DNA from: Rhipidocladum racemiflorum
Taxonomy: Eukaryota; Streptophyta; Magnoliopsida; Poales; Poaceae
Direction of reading: 5' to 3'
Assembly: GCA_036346355.1 (NCBI GenBank)
Contig: JAYEVF010000027.1
Span: forward strand, 2,418,001-2,482,000
DNA length: 64,000 nucleotides
Below, piece after piece: positions 30,785 to 42,285 of the stretch. The notes under the pieces are model-generated. The model searched no databases. It was not told where the DNA came from and saw only the letters and a program-made list of their open reading frames with translations. Numbering within the stretch: position 1 is the first letter of the stretch; the number at the start of each line of letters is the position of its first letter. Position numbers and translations under genes: made by a program.

Positions 30785-33382
30785 TCAATCGCAAACGCTC
30801 TTCGCAGGACATTTGTTCTTCTTGTGGCCGTACTCTCCACATAGGACACACCTCCGAACAGGACCTCCAACCTCGGACTCATCCATGTCGTTGCGGATGC
30901 GGCGTGTTTGGCGACGACCTTTCCCGCCCTTCACTCTGTTAATGTCAGGGACCCAACTGCGCGTGGTATTGTCAATTTCAGTGAAGTTTCCAGCAACACG
31001 AAACCCATGTAGTTCACCGGACCACGTTTGAACGACCGTATCCGCCATGTAGTACGGAGAAACAAATTGTACACTGCTCATCTGAATCTGCCCGCAGGCC
31101 GCCAAGACATGCGAACAAGGTTTATGCAGAAGGTACGGCTTTCAGCAAGTACAGGTGCACATGCCATCCACACCACCGCCCAAGCTCACTTCGTGGGTGA
31201 TTCTCCCACTTGACATTCCCAGCCCCTCCATATTCCTCAGTGTTACCTCAAATCGTAACTCCGTCGTACCCATGACGACGACGGAATGTAGGAGGGCCTT
31301 CTCAACCTTCTTCGCCATCCAAGCTGTAATGACGCTGCAGTAGGGACTCTGAATGGTACTTGCATGCAGCACTGCCGTGGCGTGCCATTCCCGGAAATAT
31401 CTCACTGTACCGTACAACATACCTTCGACGATAGCAACAAGGGGCGTGCCACGAAGACCCCTTATTACCCAGTTGTATACCTCGGCAAGGTTGGTTGTCA
31501 TAACCCCATACCTTGCCCCAAGTGTGTCATACAACAGTGCCCACTTCTCAACCGGTTCAGACTCGATCCAGTGCAAGAAACACTTGATGTTTCTGGAAAG
31601 CCTCCTTCTGATGTTTGGCGGGTCAATGTCCGGTAAGGGCTGCAAACGCTGTGGTGCCTCCGAAGTACTGCCCCTGGCCTGTCTCTCTCCGTCACGTATC
31701 TGCTTGCTAGTGATCTCGTCAAGCTTCTTCCAGATGGCATCAAACTTTCTCTGTTGATTTTGCTTGCACAATCTCTTGAATAGGTTCATCAACTTCTTAC
31801 TTTTGAAATATTTGAACATGTTAGCCGCCATATGTCGCATGCACCACCGGTTCTGCATATCCGGCCACGGAAAGGGCTCTTGCCCATCTTCCTGCATCTT
31901 CTTTATCGTTTTCATCATCCCAGCGTGGCGGTCGTGAATTATGCACACATTTGGCCTATCCTTCACAACTCCGATCTTCAGTTTTCTAAAGAACCACAAC
32001 CAACTCTCGTAATTTTCACCTTCCACGAAAGCAAAGGCTATAGGAAGTATATGGTTGTTTCCGTCCACACCAATGGCCGTCAGAATTTGGCCCTTGTACT
32101 TGCCGGTGAGGAAAGTCCCGTCCACGCACATAATCGGGCGGCAATGCCTGAAAGCCTCCACACAAGGCCCAAGTGCGATGAAAGCACGCTCCATAACCAT
32201 AAAGCCGGGCAGGTTCTGAGATTCTATATCATGTATAGCAGTATATGTCACGGGGTTTCTTTCCTTCAGGACGTCCAGAAGTCGGGGAAGAATGTCATAG
32301 GATGCCTCGAATGTACCAAAGCGCTTCTCCAACACCTTCTGCTTCGCCCTCCACGCTTTGGCGTAGCTGATTTGGTATTTATATCTGTTCCTCATGGCAA
32401 GTACTATGTGCTGTGCCTCCATGTCAAACTTCTCGACAATCTCTCCGTACATCACGTTCGTGATGAAAGATGATGTGAGGTTACGATGTCTCGATGTTAC
32501 ATTGCTCAGAACACAACTATGCTGCACCACCTTCGTGACTACCCAGTTCAACTCATACTTGGGCCTGTGGGCATGAACATGCCAACCACATTCGGCGTTT
32601 TCACACTTCACTGTGTAACAATCTTTACTAGATTTCACAACCCTCGCCGGCCGCTGCAAGCTCATCGCCCAGACCCTTATAGCATCCTGCAAAGCGGACT
32701 TCTCCACGTACATTGCGTGGACACGAACCTCAGTTGGTCGGTACTCACATGTCGAGTTAAGGGCATCATCGACTGCTAGGTCTTTTGCTTCGCCCCTATT
32801 CCAAGCAGCAGGCACTTGTGCGGACGTACTGCCATCATCGTCTGAGGACGATTCATCGTGTTTGTCCATCACAAGTGCCTCTTCTTCCCCCGCCGCCCGC
32901 AGATTGTCTTGCTCTAGCACATCCACTAACCCTTCCAACTCCTCCCCTTCATCTGCTTGTCCCGTCGCTGCAACGCTTGATCGAATATTCTCATGAACTT
33001 TCGCCGGACTTTCTGCTTGCACCGCGATCGGGGTTTCGTTACTTGCCAAGTCTGTTTTGACCGTCGCCTGCACAAAGAGGACAAAACCCCAGCCACGTCG
33101 TCTTGATGAATTGATGTAGTTCCTCCAAGACTGAGCCCGCTCCAACGGTCTAAGAACCCATACCGAGTCATCTGTACCTCTCGGCCACAAGCATTTAATG
33201 CTCACATCATGCACTATAGGATTCAATGAAAGACTGTGACAAATCCACCCGCACATATCTTCGAAACTCGTTTCATCCGGATTCTGATGGTACAAAATAC
33301 ACTGCTGAAAGCTACTCAGATCTACCCCGTATTGCCCCTCCTGAACCACTCCGTCACCGTAAAACACTTTGAATGCATCCAT
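30785..33382 (-). pseudogene. MULE2 MuDR-type transposase with one in-frame TGA
   Basis: A single frame of about 866 codons is interrupted only by a TGA at 31144-31142. Order of domains: an N-terminal module (MDAFKVFYGDG); a MuDR DNA-binding domain with CENAECGWHVHA near residues 225-290; and a DDE catalytic core with VDGTFL near 421, IHDRH near 483 and TTNLAEVYN near 632. A SWIM zinc finger near 740-765 follows, its CxC being directly followed by the TGA and its CxH (PCSH) read on after it. The C-terminal CCHC knuckle (CVLCGEYGHKKNKC) lies near 851. MULE3 has Asn where this copy has the stop. The protein would cut and join element ends. Apart from the TGA the frame looks intact, so readthrough or a recent mutation are both possible. 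Confidence 0.9.
31142..31144 (-). other. Premature TGA in the transposase SWIM finger
   Basis: The stop follows CTCTC and is followed in frame by KPYLLHKPCSHVLAACGQ, matching NKPRLLLIPCSHVMAACGQ in MULE3 (54485-54545). Confidence 0.85.
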
Positions 33383-34893
33383 AGAAGACGTAGGTACTGC
33401 ATATTAAAAATTGTTTACGATATGCGCAAGTAATATTTGATATACGTTCTGCATATTAATGGCAACTGCAATAGAGTTGTGAAACAAAATAATTTGAACT
33501 GCATCCTACCACACTACATACATTTATTATCGTACATCATGGTACCAATTAACAGTTGCATCGTAAATCATTTGGATATTAAACTACACAATCAAACATA
33601 TTTCACATCACAACGATACAAAACTACAGCTTTTGCATTTTTTCATGAATTTACAAAATTACAGGATTTAACATGAATTTAGAAAATTATTTCATTCAAT
33701 TTGAAGTTATGGTTACGAAATAATGGATATCACATGATCAAGTTAAACCAGCTTTATTATTTAACGCATTGAAATCACACTATCAAATTATTATTTAACG
33801 CATTGAAATGACATAAGGATTCTAAAGAATACTGCCTCATTTTTTTTATTTCAATTGCACTTTCAATTTGAATTCTATATTAAACCAGAGTTCAAACTTT
33901 AATTCTTTTTTCTATGAATTTAGAAACTTGTTCCACTCAATTTGAACTTATGGATCAAAACTTATGACCATTTCAATATATTCCATTTAAATAATTGAGG
34001 AAAAGATTGACATTACGTTTTAGTTGATATATTACAATTTTCTGTGTCCGTAGCAATTTTTCCTATCTGTTTGTTCTTTTTCTATACATATCATCTTTCT
34101 TTCTATCTAAACGTACTTTTTTAGTCTCATAAATAATTACTAACTACTATGTTAATTTTGTCGAACCAACAACATATTTTTTTTGCTCTAATAATTCAAT
34201 ATTGCAACTAATATATTTCTAGGCCAATATTACGTACCAATATTATTTGCACATATACAACATTATTCACACATAATTTCATAAATTATGTATAAAACAA
34301 AATTATTTACATAATACATTGTTTTAGATTACTATAATAGTTTTTTAAGACTACTTACAATTTTCCTACATATATATAAATTACACTGACGAAAAAATAA
34401 TTATAAAAATTACTAACCGACGAACGACGAACGATGAACGAACGAAGAACGACCGATGAACGAACGACGAACAATGACGAACAAGCACAAAAAAAACACT
34501 CTTCTCCTCCTCCTCCTCTTCTTCCTTTTCTTCTTCTTCTTCTTCCCATTCTTCTTCCTTTTCGTCTTCTTTTCCTTTCTTTTCTCTTCTTCCTTATTCC
34601 TTTTCTTTCCTTGTTCTTTCTCTTTTCTCCTCTCTGGCTTCTCTCTGCTTGCTTGGACCGGCTGCCTCGGTTGAAGTTGGCAGCAATAATGCAGCTGCAA
34701 TAATGGCAGCTGTGCCGACAGCGCTGCCCGGCCTGCCCGCTCCCGTCGCGTCAGCCCGGTCTGCCATCTCCCGTCGCGTCTGCCCGCTCCCGTTCCTGCC
34801 CGCCGCCCGCCCGTCGCCGCGCAGTCGCTCCACTGGCGCGAAATGGCCATGTGGCGGCGGCGATGGTAGCTGCCGGCGTGGGCCGTCTTGATC
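33383..34893. other. MULE2 transposase leader region
   Basis: AT-rich to about 34400, then a strongly pyrimidine-rich run (34495-34640, CTT/TTC repeats) and a GC-rich zone next to the right inverted repeat. Open frames here come from the simple sequence. It probably holds the transposase promoter and leader; MULE3 has the mirror-image GA-rich run at 51340-51460. Confidence 0.5.
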
Positions 34894-35065
34894 GCGGCAA
34901 TTTCGCGCCACGGTGGCGCGACTAGGACTTGTTTTGCCACCGTGGCGCGACTACTCCTATTTCGCTCCAGCGTGGCGCGAAAAGAGTATACTTTTGCAAA
35001 AAAATTAAAACTATGTATATTTCTGTAATATGCGAATAAAAAATGATTAATTATAAAAAAAATTC
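34894..35065 (-). repeat. MULE2 right terminal inverted repeat, 172 bp
   Basis: Inverse partner of 25381-25552. Confidence 0.92.
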
Positions 35066-35075
35066 GTTGTGCTCA
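35066..35075 (+). repeat. 10-bp target duplication, right of MULE2
   Basis: GTTGTGCTCA, identical to 25371-25380. Confidence 0.9.
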
Positions 35076-36260
35076 TGGCATGTGTGGTGCATGTGCATGT
35101 GTTGTTTCATATGCTTAATTGATATGCTTGTGATAGCATGATAATCGTTTTACTTGATGCAATGCGCTCATGTGAGTGGTTGCATGGACTAAATTGAGTC
35201 AAGTCGCGGACTTGTGTTCGGATCGTTTTGTCTTTGTTCATGTGTAGGTGTTGCTCGAGGGCGAACGTGGTCGATGACAGGAACGGAACTAGGTTCATGA
35301 AGGAACTAAGGTTCGGGACTAGGTTCAGGGAGGGACCGAGGTCTTGGTGGTCAAGGATGTCATGCGGGATGTTCGGGCTAGAGGACGGTGCACATGAAGA
35401 ATGGTTAGTCACGTGAGTACGGCATGGTGGCCATATGCGTGTAAGAGTTGTTAGTCATGTGAGTATGGCTGGGTTGCCATACGCGTGCAAGAGCTGTATT
35501 TGGCCAGGTTGGGCCAAGTGAAATTGTGTTGAATACAGACTCCTTCTAGGATTAGGAGTGGGACTCCTTCTAGGATTAAGAGTAGGAATTGTATTCATGA
35601 CTCTATGTGTTTGCTCTGTATAAATAGGGGGATGCACCTCCTGTTTATGCATCAAGTCTTGGGCAGGTTTTAGGGTTGTACTCTTTTGTTTGGAGTACTT
35701 TAGACAAAAAGAAATAAAGATCAATTCTTCTAGATCCTTGCGTGCTACAGTAACCACGTTGCTATAGTGTTCTCTGTTTTGTTCTTGTTTGCATGCTTGT
35801 TCTGGTTCTAGATTGGTTTTTGTTCCTTGAGTTTCATCTTGATTTGATTCATCAAAAACCTTTTTAGGGTATTGATTTAGGGTTCCTCAAAGTTTAGTTG
35901 ATTTACCTTAAATCGTTCATGTTTAATTTTGAAGTTTTGGTTAGATTAATTCTCGTCATCTTCTGTTACAGCAAGCTTGCGATGTTCATAACTTTTGATC
36001 CGTAAGTCTGATCAAGCTGTTTCGTTTTGTGTTGATTCGTATTCGAATCTAGTTTCTTGTGTTAAAATTTCAGATCGATCCGATGGTTGGAGCTCCGGGA
36101 ATTCGCGTTTTACCGAATGTTTGTCAATCTATTTTTGCTAATACGAAGTTTTTTGAATCCGAGTTGGGGTGAAGTTTTAATGGATTGGAAATTTGGTTTT
36201 AGCTTTCGCACAATCATTCACCCCCCTCTGATTGTTATATTCTTATATCTCGATCCTACA
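35076..36260 (+). repeat. Copia left LTR, second segment
   Basis: Continues the LTR after MULE2 and ends in cgatcctaca. It aligns with 40245-41422. Confidence 0.88.
35619..35627 (+). promoter_or_regulatory. TATA box of the copia left LTR
   Basis: TATAAATAG, conserved at the same place in the right LTR (40778-40786). It lies about 370 bases before the MULE-disrupted LTR reaches mid-length, consistent with a U3 promoter. Confidence 0.6.
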
Positions 36261-36262
36261 AG

Positions 36263-36274
36263 TGGTATCAGAGC
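36263..36274 (+). other. Copia primer-binding site, initiator tRNA-Met
   Basis: TGGTATCAGAGC lies two bases after the left LTR. Confidence 0.88.
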
Positions 36275-36318
36275 AAGGTTTTCTAATTAATCTTAATCGG
36301 TGATTAGAAATCATAGCG

Positions 36319-38517
36319 ATGGATAGGTATACGACAAAACCTTGTGTTTTCGATGGTGTTGATTTCCAGTTTTGGAAAGCAAAGATGGAGGCGTTCATCC
36401 AGGCACAAGGCTTCGTAATTTGGGAGAAGGTTTACAAGCCATATCAAGTCCCTGAGAACGATAATGTCAATGACGCAAATCGTGCACATGTTGAAGCAAA
36501 CAGCAAGGCGCGCAACTTGATCATCCAAGGATTGGGTAGAAGTGACTTTGACCGTGTGATCCATCTCAAGTCCGTATATGAGGTATGGCAATCTCTTTGT
36601 GATTATCATGAGGGTTCGAATACTGTCAAAGAGGTTCATCAAGATATTCCACAAAAAAGAATATATGCGATTAGAGATGAAACCGGGTGAGTCGCTAGAT
36701 GAATTCTTTGCACGCTTTAATAAAATTCTTAGCAATTTGTGTGCTGTTGGAGTTAGCTTGATGCTGCTGCTAATGCTAGACAATTGCTTAGTGCTTTAGA
36801 CATGTCTATTTGGGAGATGAAAGTTACATCCATTAGAGAATCAACTGTCATGAGTACACTTACATTAGATGTTCTTTATTCTAAACTGAAAACTCATGAA
36901 TTGGATGTTCTGGCTAGGAAGAATGATCACAAGTCAATTGCATTGACCTCCCAATCTAGCATGTCTCATAATAATGCTTCCTCAAGTTTTGCTATATCTT
37001 TCTTGTCTTCACTAACCGATGAACAGATTGAGCAATTTCCAAAAGAAGACTTGGCACTACTCTCTTCTCGTTTCAATAAAGCTTTGCACAATGTGAGAAT
37101 GAGGAAGAGAGGTGGTGGTGGCCCTCCAAGATGCTATGAGTGTGGTGACCTCAACCATATTCGCACAAATTATCCTAAACTTGCAGGTAAAGCATCATGG
37201 GAGGAGAAGGACAACGGCATAAGAAAAGAGAAGAAGAAGTTCCCTTCAAGTGATAGAAAGAAGAAGAGCTTCATCAACCGCAAAGTGGTCCACCGAGTTC
37301 TTTTCGCTCTTGAACAAGTCAATTTGAGCGATGTGGATTCTGAGAGCAGCAAGGACGATGCAACTCCAAGCAAGCATGACTTGACGGGGTTGTGTCTCAT
37401 GGCAAGCAGCAATGATAGCTTCACCGAGGATGATCACGACAGCGACTTCAATGAGGTAGATCCTTCTTATGATAAATTAGCTATTGCTGTTGCTCGTCTT
37501 GGTAAATTGCTTGATAAACTCGACAAGAAAATTAAGAAACATGATTTTATTGTTGAATCATTGAATGCTGAAATTGCTAGACTTAAGACTTTGATTCCTG
37601 ATGATGATACTTGCAAATCATGTGACTTAATTTACAATGAGCTCACTTTGCTTAGAAAAGAACATGCCTTCCTGTTACATCAACATGAGAAAAATGATAA
37701 ACATGTTAAACATGCTAGTTGTTCCACTGATGATTTGCATGATTCAATTTCTTGTTCTAAATGCTCAACTCTTGACTTGAAATTGAAAGATGCAAATGCT
37801 ATGGTTTCTCAATTAACTGATGATCTGCTTACACATGAGGTTCTTTCATGCTCAACTAGTCGCAAGCAAAAAGAAAAAGTGGATGTTTCCTGCAATAATT
37901 GTTTAACTCTTGCTATGAAAGTTGATTACTTGCAAAATTCTTTCGAACGGTTTACTAATGGCAAGAAAAATTTGAACATGATTTTGGATAAATCAAAGGT
38001 TAGCTCAAATAACAAAGGTTTAGGTTTTGATCTTCATGCTTCATTTGAAATTAAACCTTGCACTGTTGTTCATGCTCCTTGCAATGACAAAATTGAGATT
38101 CTTAATGAGCCTAAGAAAATTGTTTTTAAATCTGCTGGTCTTTTATCTTCCACTATGATGAATGCAAAATGTGCTTCTACTGTTAAAGCAAAACATCATG
38201 TTAAGTACAATTGCACTCATTGTGGTAGAGATGGACATTTAGTAGATTTTTGCTTTAGACTGGCTAAACAACAAAAGAAAGAAAGAGCTAAGGCTAGGTC
38301 TAATTTCAGACAGGCACGTTTTGCTTCTCATTATGTGCCTAGGGTGAAACAAGCACATTTTGTTGCTAAAAACACGGGAAAAGATAAATCTATTTTTGTG
38401 CATAAGAATGCTCGTGTTATGCCTACTGTTGTGCGTCGTGTGTCTCAGTACTGGATTCCTAAGCATTTTATCTCTAACCCCAGTACCGAGACCTCGACAT
38501 TTTCTACTTCTATGTAG
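36319..38517 (+). pseudogene. Copia gag, frameshifted
   Basis: The N-terminal part (from MDRYTTKPCVFDG, with FWKAKMEAFIQ and YEVWQSLCDYHEG) is the UBN2/DUF4219-type gag of copia elements. The frame shifts near 36650, next to an A run, and again near 36780, so three frames are needed to read it. The C-terminal part has one zinc knuckle-like motif CYECGDLNHIRTNY, in which the last Cys is Tyr, a long Lys/Asp-rich helical stretch with several CxxC pairs, and a second knuckle CTHCGRDGHLVDFC near 38215. It ends at TAG 38515-38517. Confidence 0.8.
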
Positions 38518-38529
38518 GCTTCTCACGCG

Positions 38530-39130
38530 AGGAAGGAGAAGATTTGGCTAGTGGAATCCAGATGCTCATGCCACATGTTCGGTGACAAGTTTTGGTTCTC
38601 CTTCACTCATGCATCTCGTGCTGAAAGTGTTACTTTTGGAGATGCTTCTTTCACTTCTGTTTTCGCAAAAGGTATAGTGAGGATACAGGTGCATATGTTC
38701 AGGGGGAGAGTATTTTTTGATCATGAAGACGACGACGATGATGATGTTGAGAATGAGGAAGATATACAATTTGCTGTGTGCTTGTGTGCTCGTTTTCAAG
38801 TTTCCCCCCGTGCTTCAAATCGACAGGCTGCCAAGCGAATTTTCAGGTATCTTCATGGTACTCAAGATTTTGGCATTTGGCTTTCTGCTTCCTCATACAT
38901 TAGTTTAAGAGCTTTTTTCAGATGTCGATTTTCGAGGATGTAGAATTGATAAAAAAAGTACATCTAGTTCATGCCACTTCTTAGGTAGTTCTCTTTCTTG
39001 GGCATATTGAGATTGAATTTCACTTTCTCAGAGATCATGTAGAAAAAGGAAATATTGTGCTTCATCATGTGGATACTGAACATTAATTGGTAGACATTTT
39101 CACAAAACCTTTGTCCTCTTCTTTGTTTAC
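38530..39130 (+). pseudogene. Copia pol remnant (protease stub joined to RT end/RNase H)
   Basis: 38545-38690 resembles the copia protease region (WLVESRCSCHMFGDKFWF), but the catalytic DSG is changed. After an acidic stretch the sequence jumps to IQFAVCLCARFQVSPRASNRQA and FRYLHGTQDFGIW, the end of reverse transcriptase and start of RNase H. Frameshifted RNase H remnants follow to about 39115 (HVDTEH...DIFTKPL). The integrase and the main part of reverse transcriptase are deleted. It cannot encode retrotransposition functions. Confidence 0.75.
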
Positions 39131-40157
39131 ACTTTCTTCTTTCTTTTTCTTAAATGAAAAAATAAAAAAAAGAGAAAATGAAAAAGTTTTGATCATTATA
39201 TTTGATACACATATGTGATTTGAAGCCATGTCTATGCTACAAAGTCTTTGTAACTTCATCTTTATGCATATATGGTGTAGTTTATGACATGACTATTTAA
39301 ATGGAATGAAAACTTGAATTAAATCTTGTTATGGTTGAACTTCCTTGACTATCTTGATTCTGCTCAAAAAGATGCTCAATGTGAAAGTTTTCAAAGTTAA
39401 AGAGCTAAAAGCTCAAAAAGGTATTTTTGATAGATGCAAGATCAAGGTTATGCACTGTCGCACTTCCTCTTTACGAGACTACTTATCATTGCACTTTGAT
39501 ATGAACTTGGAAGAGGTTGTGTATGACTGAAACCATGAAACCTTAAGCTCATTGCTTGGCATTGTTGAAAAGTAAGGCTGATGGTGCATAAATTCCTTGT
39601 AATTTTATATTTTATTGCAATCAATAAATAAATCAGCTTTTCAAGCACTAAAGAAGTGCACAAAAATTCAATGTTTTCAGGTTTTGAGATAGTTGAGAAA
39701 GGGAGATCATGCCATGCAAAAAATTCATTAATTGTACTTGATTTCTAGTTATACTTACTCTACATTGTTTATGTGTAGATTTGAGGGTGCAAGTACTTTT
39801 GATAGCATGACTTAGAGGATGTTACATTTGTGGATGATTTATAATGCTCATAACATAAAAAATGGCAAACTAAAACAAACAAAAAGATTTTATTCTCTCT
39901 TTTGTATTCTTGATGAATCCATTGTCAAAGGGGGAGAATTTTGGGCACATTGCACATTCACACATATATTCTTCTTTTTAGGGGGAGATTTTTCTTATTT
40001 TCACCTAAGGGGAGTTTTTCACTTTGCATATTTGTCAAAGGAGGAGATTGTGTGTTTTTCATTTTGGCTTTTGATTTTAAACTTTTTTATTTCAAAAACT
40101 TTTCTTGTGAGGTGAATGCCAATGTTCAGTTCTAAGTAGTGTTGTCAATGTTTTCAT
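39131..40157 (+). other. Copia element 3' non-coding region
   Basis: AT-rich sequence between the pol remnant and the right LTR, with several 'gggggaga' purine runs. No conserved protein is recognised. Confidence 0.5.
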
Positions 40158-40169
40158 CAAGGGGGAGAT
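40158..40169 (+). other. Copia polypurine tract
   Basis: 'aagggggagat' directly before the right LTR. Confidence 0.75.
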
Positions 40170-41422
40170 TATGAAACCATGTGCTAAAAAATTGGCTTAG
40201 TGATGATTTTGATATTACAAAGTGGTTATGCTCATGGCATGTGTGGTGCATGTGCATGTGTTGTTTCATATGCTTAATTGATATGTTTGTGATAGCATGA
40301 TAATTGTTTTACTTGATGCAATGCGCTCGTGTGAGTGGTTGCATGGACTAAATTGAGTCAAGTCGCGGACTTGTGCTCGGATCGTTTTGTGTTTGTTCAT
40401 GTGCAGGTGTTGCTCGAGGGCGAACGTGGTCGATGACATGATCGAAACTAGGTTCATGAAGGAACTGAGGTTCGAGACTAGGTTCAGGGAGGAACCGAGG
40501 TCTTGGTGGTCAAGGATGTCATGCGGGATGTTCAGGCTAGAGGACGGTGCACATAAAGAATGGTTAGTCACGTGAGTAGGGCATGGTGACCATACGCGTG
40601 CAAGAGTTATTAGTCACGTGAGTATGGCTGGGTTGCCATACGCGTGCAAGAGCTGTATTTGATCAGGTTGGGCCAAGTGGAGTTGTGCTGAATACAGACT
40701 CCTTCTAGGATTAGGAGTGGAACTCCTTCTAGGATTAGGAGTAGGAATTGTATTCAGGACTCTATGTGTTTGCTCTGTATAAATAGGGGGAGGCGTCTCC
40801 TGTTTATGCATCAAGTCTTGGGCAGGTTTTAGGATTGTACTCTTTTGTTTGGAGTACTTTAGACAAAAAGAAATAAAGATCAATTCTTTCAGATCCTTGC
40901 GTGCTACAGTAACCACGTTGCTATAGTGTTCTCTGTTTTGTTTTTGTTTGCATGCTTGTTCTGGTTCTAGATTGGTTTTTGTTACTTGAGTTTCATCTTG
41001 ATTTGATTCATCAAAAATCTTTCTAGGATATTGATTTAGGGTTCCTCAAAGTTTAGTTGATTTACTTTTTATCGTTCTTGTTTAATCTTGATGTTTTGGT
41101 TAGATTAATTCTCGTTATTTTCTGTCATAGCAAGTTTACGAGGTTCATAACTTTTTATCCGTAAGTCTGATCGACCTAATTCTTTTTGTGTTCGATTTGT
41201 ATTCAAATCTAGTTTCTTGTGTTAAAATTTCAGGTCAATCCGACGATTAGATCTCCAGGAATTCGCGTTTTACCGAATGTTTGTCAATCTGTTTTTGCTA
41301 ATACGAAGTTATTTTTTGAATCCGAGTTGAGGTGAAGTTTAAATAGATTAAAAATTTGATTTTAGTTTCCGCACAATCATTCACCCCCTCTGATTATTAT
41401 ATTCTTATATCTCGATCCTACA
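40170..41422 (+). repeat. Copia right LTR
   Basis: 1253 bp. It begins TATGAAACC where the left LTR has TGTGAAACC, and ends CCTACA. It is uninterrupted and contains the empty MULE2 site (gttatgctca) near 40225-40244. TATAAATAG lies at 40778-40786. Confidence 0.88.
40778..40786 (+). promoter_or_regulatory. TATA box of the copia right LTR
   Basis: TATAAATAG, matching 35619-35627. Confidence 0.55.
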
Positions 41423-41427
41423 CCTGG
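41423..41427 (+). repeat. 5-bp target duplication, right of copia element
   Basis: CCTGG, identical to 25311-25315. Confidence 0.75.
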
Positions 41428-41829
41428 CCCTATTTCTCAGAGCCATGGGTAAATTTCTTCACAAATCCTAGATATTTTAAGTTTCACCATTTATATAGGG
41501 TCAAATTTCACTACATAATAGAATGAATTGGTGCATAAAACAATAAGAATATACAATGCCTCAACTATCATAAAATACGCGATCAAGCTCATGTACTATC
41601 GGGTGAGCGTATTCAATTGGAAGAAAATTGTTTTATAGAGCAATACAATTGCGCGAGCCCAAAAAATTGGGTGAAATGTGACTTTTAGAGCTGTAGTGTA
41701 CGCCATAGGAACGAGGATATAAAAGTCGTCGTTACCAGGACACGGGGGCATATTCTTCTTCTTAATTACAAAGATACAGATCCTCCTATGCATTCCCGTT
41801 TTATTTCATTATGCACGAGCAAGGATTAA
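41428..41829. other. Unassigned intergenic sequence
   Basis: No gene or repeat end recognised. Confidence 0.3.
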
Positions 41830-42285
41830 AATATCGACGAAATTTAAAAAATTTCAGTTGACGTTTCGGACCCTTCCGAGATCCAAAATCTCAGCTGCAT
41901 AAAAAAATTTCAAAAAAGAGTACATGTGGCCGTTTTTAGTTAAAAACCGCTACTGATATATTAGCAGTAACGGTTTTTATTAAAAACCACCACTGATAAA
42001 GGAGCATATGTACACATAAAATTATCAGTGACGATTTTCCTTAAAAACCACCACAGATACTCTTTTTTTAAATTTTTTGGTCGTTTCAAGTTGACCGAGA
42101 TCTCGGTGATTGAGACCGAATCTCGGTGATTTTAATCGAAATCTAAAAAATCCCGGTTGAAAAAAAACCAGATTTGAAATTTGGTTTTGAATTTCGTCCG
42201 AATTTTATCCGAAATTCTGAGATCTTGTTGAAATTTTGGATTTCGGCCACCTCCTAGATGTATACCGAAAACGAAATTTAAAACC
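41830..42285 (+). repeat. Dispersed AT-rich repeat, copy 2
   Basis: Partner of 1760-2180. It also contains a short zone (41935-42065) with 'taaaaaccgctactgata' and inverse or variant copies, which looks like a small subterminal-type repeat cluster of a DNA transposon. Confidence 0.5.

Larger units (their letters stand above)
25381..35065 (-). mobile_element. MULE2: 9.7-kb Mutator-like element with transposase, PMD and GRF-like genes
   Basis: Ends are fixed by a 10-bp target duplication and 172-bp terminal inverted repeats starting GAATTTTTTTTATAATT. All three genes run on the minus strand in the order transposase (33382-30785), plant mobile domain gene (30386-27503), GRF-like finger gene (27245-26654). 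Each contains one or two lesions: an in-frame TGA in transposase, a 4-base duplication and a TGA in the PMD gene, and a TAG in the GRF-like gene. The element therefore once had full coding capacity but is probably defective now. It sits inside a copia LTR. Confidence 0.92.
25316..41422 (+). mobile_element. Ty1/copia-type retrotransposon, pol mostly deleted, split by MULE2
   Basis: LTRs run TGTGAAACCATG...CCTACA, and CCTGG occurs on both sides. The left LTR is interrupted at 25380 by a 9685-bp MULE and resumes at 35076. Inside are an initiator tRNA-Met primer-binding site, a frameshifted gag, a stub of protease, then directly the end of reverse transcriptase and RNase H, and a purine tract before the right LTR. 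Integrase and most of reverse transcriptase are missing. Without the MULE the element is about 6.4 kb. The two LTRs differ by many scattered changes, so it is older than the gypsy element at 9294. Confidence 0.88.

Noticed and set aside
34413..34940. 175-residue open frame at the right end of MULE2
   Set aside because: Poly-Lys/Glu from the pyrimidine run plus translation of the inverted repeat; no counterpart in MULE3.
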